Below, in pieces: positions 59,491 to 64,000 of a stretch of 64,000 nucleotides of DNA (the first letter of the stretch is position 1; the number at the start of each line of letters is the position of its first letter). Source of the stretch: Gordius sp. MW1. Lineage: Eukaryota > Nematomorpha > Gordioida > Gordea > Gordiidae. The DNA is taken from positions 3,892,001-3,956,000 of the forward strand of contig OZ038533.1 in the NCBI GenBank assembly GCA_964036665.1, read 5' to 3'. Position numbers and translations under genes: made by a program. The notes under the pieces were generated by a model. It saw only the letters and a list, made by a program, of their open reading frames with translations, was not told the DNA's origin and did no database searches.

Positions 59491-60022
59491 ATCACGAATC
59501 AAATAAGAATAACTCTAATTTATAGCCCATCTAGGACACATTTTAAATTAGAGGCTGATTTAACTAAATCATTCCTATCTCTTGTAGAATGTGACTTGAA
59601 ATTAAAAACAGACATATAACGTTTTCGCTCTCATTGGAGCTCATCAGTATGCCATAGTTAACTTTCTAGTCACATAATAATCGAGATAGGTATATATAAG
59701 GCCAAATTACATTGAGTTCACGTTTACGGTGATTAGGATAAAACTCATTAACCCACCGTAATTGTGGCGTAAATAATATTTGTTATAATATATTGTTGAA
59801 ATGAAATAAAGATTGTAAATACGATTTCGGTTCGGTTTTTTATAAAGACGGCCCGATTTACGACGGGTGGTAACCACGAATCAAATAAGAATAACTCTAA
59901 TTTATAGCCCATCCATCTAGGAAATTAGAGACTAATTTAACTAATTTAATCCTATCTCTTTTAGAATGTGACTTGAAAATAAAAAAAGACATATAATGTT
60001 TTCGCTCTCATTGAAGCTCATC
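59473..60022. repeat. Direct repeats ~170 bp, 382 bp apart
   Basis: Copy 1 (59473-59645) and copy 2 (59855-60022) both start GATTTACGACGGGTGGTAA and end TCATTGxAGCTCATC, with about 85-90% identity by eye. Between them are TTGAAATGAAATAAAGATTG and TTCGGTTCGGTTTTTTATAA, an A/T-rich piece with an AATAAA. This could be a remnant of an LTR-type or terminal-repeat element. Confidence 0.7.
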
Positions 60023-61105
60023 CAAACCTGTAACGTAAATCATTCATTTTTAATATGAAGATTATTTACGTCTCGTCTCTACTCTAGTAATACTATCCAT
60101 CATCTGCAATAATGTTTTTTAGACACATTCCTGGCATTAAATATTATAAGAATAATATGAATTTTAGTATACACGATTATTTGATAATAGTGGATGGAAT
60201 ATGATATTGTTTACAACTTATGCGCTAAAGCACTTCTGTTATGTTGTGTCCTTTAGAATATTACAAATTAATTATGATCCTACAAATAACTTTTAATGAA
60301 ATATAATTTATCCTTGATCCTTGTCATTAATATATTCTTAAGCACGTTTCGATCTGTTAATCATTTGAAGCTTAAATCTTCTAAATGCATTAATATGAAA
60401 CTCTAATTTATTACTTTTTAAGATATTTAATAGGATCGGGTTAAATTTAAATTTTTTTCTCTTAATAAATAGTTGTTTGAATTAGGTATATACACTCATG
60501 AAAACTTTTTATAAAAAATATTTTACACCTGTTTATGACTTAAGTTCGTAAACAAATTAATTAAATATACTTAAATTCGTGATTTTAATTCATTCATAAA
60601 TTTACTCAAGTGGACACGTGGACTCACTTAAATTACAAGCATTTATATAGAGTCAAATTCCCTTTTAAGTTGGCTATATAACTCTTATATATATATTTGT
60701 AAATGCTCGCACCTGCTGTTTTAAATCTAATATGTATTTTAAAGTGGAGTTTTACAATAGTTTTAATGCTTTTTTGAATTAATTTTGATTAAAATATTGA
60801 TATAATAGTATCATAGGTAATATTTATAAAATTTATTTACTTTAATAGCTTTTGTGAAAAACAAAGTTTTACCAATGTATAATCAGATTATGGCAAAAAT
60901 AGAAACTCATTATGCGATGGTCCCCAAACTTAATGGACCAAATTAAAATTTAATGTGTGATCGCAATATAATTTTGACAAATTAGCCATAATTTTTTCCC
61001 GATTTTATAAAATAGAGGGATAAAGAAAACATTTTATTAAGCTATTGTAAAAGCCATGAAGTGCAATCCGAAATAAGAGATTGGATTAGAATTTAGCATC
61101 ACTTA
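60023..61105. other. AT-rich stretch without recognised gene
   Basis: No motif-bearing frame on either strand and no strong repeat. Confidence 0.4.
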
Positions 61106-61255
61106 CATGGGCGGCAAAATTTTAATTAGGAATAATGATTTAGGAAGGGACAAAATATACGGAATTTTGTCCATATTGATATTGATTTTTAAAATTATTT
61201 TTCAGGTTGAAAAATGGGCAGCCGCCCATCCTTACCTCTCCCTGGCTACGCCCAT
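61106..61255. repeat. 'GGGCGTAGCCAGG' family copy upstream of the GPCR
   Basis: Starts CATGGGCGGCAAAATTTTAA (left end eroded) and ends CTCTCCCTGGCTACGCCCAT. It includes GGGCAGCCGCCCATCCTTACC. It lies about 580 bp before the GPCR start. Confidence 0.65.
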
Positions 61256-61832
61256 TCTCACTCATATAGAAACACTTAAATATTAATATCTAAACTGTTT
61301 GGTAATTATTTTTTCAGCTTATCTTTAGGAATTTGTGTTGCGATGTTTAACTTTAAAGTTCAATCCCAATACATTTGCCAACTTAATCGCTGATACTTAC
61401 ATTTCCAAGCATTTTTATTATGCTTTTGGGAGATATAATATATATCATTAAATATATGCAAACAATAAACTTATATTGATCCCTTCTTATTGCAAGGAAA
61501 AATGTTATCTTAGTTCGTAAGTTATGATGACTAAATCTTGTAATTTTAATTTTAAATTTAACCTATAAATACAGCCAAAATAGCGTGCAATTTATAAATC
61601 CGATCCGGTATATTTTTCATAATTTCATTAACAAAATTATCCCAAAGAATGGCCTTTAAGTTTTAAGTATTATATATGTATCGACATTTAATTCCGTTGT
61701 CGTGACCACTGTTAAAATAGAATCGATATGTTTTATATTTTTATTACTACAAGGTCCTACCTACCACTTTAGTAAAAAATAGGAATTTTTACATTCCAAT
61801 CATTTCCACTCCCTGAATTCAAAGCCTAAATA

Positions 61833-63882
61833 ATGATAGATAACCCGCAAAATATAATTATTATGGCTATTAGTAGTGTCACTTTTATGTTGGCATTAGT
61901 GGGTAATATCCTAGTTATTTTAACCTTGTGGAAATACAAAGGAATGAGGACCGTCACTAATGTTTACCTTCTAAATATTTCGTTTTCCGATTTGTTACTC
62001 ATTTTATTCTGCTTGCCCTTTACCGCAACCGGGGCCATCATCAAGAAATTTATTTTCGGATCTGTAATGTGCCGCCTCATTCCCTTTTTGCAAGGTTACG
62101 TGATGATAATATTATAAAATGCACACAATAATTTTCATAGATAATTCATAGTTTTATTTTGAAAGATGTTAACGTTTATTACTTGCTATGCTGCAATTAT
62201 AAATGGAATATTAATTCTTCAAATATTAAATACGCATATCAATGCAAACAATTTAAATAACTAAAGAATCATTTTTGTTGTATAATCTATACTTAATTAG
62301 AGAACCACTAGTGATTGTTATACAACTGTAGAATTCAGGTGCAAAATATTTACTGAGTTGCATTGAACCAAGACTTATTTATTGTTGCTCAAAATTACCC
62401 TGAAATTGTCTATTATAAAATTGGACTAACATAAAACATTATAAATATCTTGGTATATTAAGCAAATTGCAAGGGGTTTTATTCTAAAGACAAATGCTAA
62501 TATGCTTAATTGCGACCAGTATTTAATTGTATGTAAATGTTCCCTCATTAATTTTCTATATTAATAACTGAGAGTACAACCTAATCCTTCATATTTATAA
62601 TAAACATGAGAAAATTTTGCTTACATTTTATTTAATATTAATCTAATTTACATTTTATTTAATATATCATATATTAAATAAAATGTAAATTAGATTAATT
62701 GTAAACTCTATCTATTATCGTATGTGCTATAATAACATATTTAATTTATATGGAAACAACTATTTAGCGCTTTCTGTGTGTGCAAACGTATGGACATTAG
62801 TGGCACTATCGTTGGAACGTCTTTTCGCTATTTGGCAACCTCTTAAAGCTAAAGTTTGGCAAACCAGCCAAAGGGCATTCCGTGTCAATATAATAATTTG
62901 GCTAATTTCTGCACTAGCTATGAGTCCCTTAATTTACATTAACGAATTAATCTTGATTAAGTCGAAGCCGACCTTGTTTTTGGTAAGATACGGTAATGCA
63001 TCATTTAATATCACTGCACATCACGTTTTGAAACCCAAATTTGCTTGCAGAGAGCAATGGCCCAATCGTCAATTGGCCATTACATTTACATGGTCTCTCA
63101 ATATTGCTATGTTTATCATACCCCTAATCTTAATGATATTTGCCTACTCATGTTTAATCATTTGCTTGATTAAAAATATCGATAACCGCTGGATTTCGAT
63201 GAACGATAAAGAACAGGTTCCTAGTACAATGAGTTCCAAAACAAGTTCATCACATTGCTCTAATAAGCTTAAACTAACACGCTTATTGTGCCGCCCAGAT
63301 ATGTATCCCGTCAAAACAGTATCAAGTAAAAGTGAAAGGAGTTTAAATAACAAACGCATAATTAGATACAATACCAAAGGTGATGAGGTTGTCGTTATAT
63401 TTGACATTCGGTTCCCCGTATCATGGGCTGGAAAAACCGATGATAGTAAAGATTTTGGGACAGATCATCAGAACTTAAACTCGCAAAAATCTTCAAAAGT
63501 TAAACGGCCCGCTGTAATAACACCTAGCACCACCAAATCTTGCCGCTCGCATAGCTCAAGTGGTATAAGTCACACTATCGCCGAACCAATCGGGTGCAAC
63601 CGTGTTAAATTGATTAAGGTAGTAAGGATGCTAATCGTCTTAGTTTTAGAATTTTTCATCTGTTGGACACCTATCTACGTTATAAACACGTGGGTAATTC
63701 ACGATGCGCTATCATTTTATTACGGAATTGGGTTTCCTATCGCGAGACACGTATACGCTTTTCACTTAATGGCCTACCTTTCGTGTTGCATAAATCCCAT
63801 CACGTATTGTTTTATGAATCGAGGCTTTAGACGCCACTTTGCTGATACAGTAAAATCTATTTTCCATCAAAATGCCGTTTAA
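61833..63882 (+). CDS. Cholecystokinin/sulfakinin-like neuropeptide GPCR (2 exons)
   Basis: Predicted rhodopsin-family peptide receptor of the plasma membrane. Exons 61833-62094 and 62768-63882 (262 + 1115 bp, 458 aa), joined in frame by GT..AG. TM1 holds VGNILVILTLW and TM2 LLNISFSDLLLILFCLPF. The first disulphide Cys is at VMCRL. TM3 ends SLERLFAIWQPLKAKVWQT (E/DRY is ERL here); PLxxxVWQT is characteristic of CCK receptors. The second extracellular loop has Asn-glycosylation sites NAS and NIT and the partner Cys in KFACREQW. A third cytoplasmic loop of about 140 residues is Ser/Lys-rich. TM6 has FFICWTP (about 383) and TM7 NPITYCF (about 430), then a short tail. The extracellular N-terminus is very short (about 8-10 residues) and an in-frame stop precedes the ATG, so either an upstream exon is missing or the receptor is truncated. 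Other peptide GPCR subfamilies are possible. Confidence 0.88.
62637..62699. repeat. Perfect 63-bp palindrome in the GPCR intron
   Basis: Two 31-base arms (ATTAATCTAATTTACATTTT...) separated by a single C. It would form a long perfect hairpin. It lies 69 bp before the second exon. Confidence 0.95.
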
Positions 63883-64000
63883 AAACTTAACTAAGTTTGG
63901 TTCCTAACTGATCTATCTAAAATATCTATGTGATTGTATTATATCATCCGATATCTCCTCTTTTAATATTTATATGTTTGTGGGAATTTTATGTATTAAA

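Noticed and set aside
62123-62636. Missing exon in the GPCR intron
   Set aside because: Exons 1 and 2 join in frame with all of TM1-TM7 accounted for, and nothing coding is seen in between.

Overview
The window is nuclear DNA of an AT-rich invertebrate animal, most likely an arthropod or other protostome; I cannot name the species. The evidence is spliced genes with GT..AG introns, a mitochondrial metabolic gene pair typical of animals, a cholecystokinin/sulfakinin-type GPCR, and a dense load of metazoan transposons (CsRn1- and Mag-like Ty3/gypsy, R2-like LINE, mariner, hAT, FLYWCH/Mutator-like, pogo-like MITE). Three host genes could be assembled exon by exon. They are IDH3B on the minus strand (8 exons, 679-8322, 368 aa), mitochondrial glycerol-3-phosphate dehydrogenase GPD2 on the plus strand (16 exons, 42227-51880, 728 aa), and a CCK-like receptor on the plus strand (2 exons, 61833-63882, 458 aa). 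In all three the reading frame is kept across every proposed junction.

Layout. 1-8.3 kb: IDH3B, with introns holding a pogo-like MITE, a 1.9-kb foldback element, a second foldback and two small hAT-type MITEs. 8.3-13.5 kb: a decayed LINE split by a CsRn1-type gypsy element (minus strand) with 304-bp LTRs and a 4-bp target duplication. 14.7-18.8 kb: a second, decayed Mag-like gypsy element (plus strand). 19.2-21.4 kb: a foldback element with a mariner inside it. 21.8-22.6 kb: a ZBED-type hAT remnant. 22.6-38.9 kb: a nested stack. An outer hAT-like element was invaded by a FLYWCH-bearing Mutator-like element (9-bp target duplication) and by a 12-kb hAT element with about 400-bp inverted arms. 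The hAT element itself holds LINE debris, an R2-like LINE, inverted G-rich minisatellites and a BED-finger transposase gene. 39-42 kb: a MITE and decayed LINE sequence. 42.2-52.4 kb: GPD2, with several introns carrying the 'GGGCGTAGCCAGG' G-tract repeat. 52.6-57.5 kb: a tRNA-derived SINE-like family and two tandem arrays of a roughly 110-130-bp unit with a CCAAT/ATTGG hairpin. 57.9-60 kb: decayed LINE and a direct repeat. 61.8-63.9 kb: the GPCR gene.

Function. IDH3B is the regulatory beta subunit of NAD-isocitrate dehydrogenase in the TCA cycle. GPD2 is the inner-membrane, FAD-dependent, Ca2+-responsive arm of the glycerophosphate shuttle. The GPCR is predicted to read a CCK/sulfakinin neuropeptide. 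Nothing indicates co-regulation; they are ordinary neighbours separated by transposon-rich DNA. No CRISPR, rRNA or convincing functional tRNA gene was seen. All retroelement and transposase genes recognised are broken by stops, frameshifts or lost catalytic residues, apart from possible assembly errors at homopolymers.
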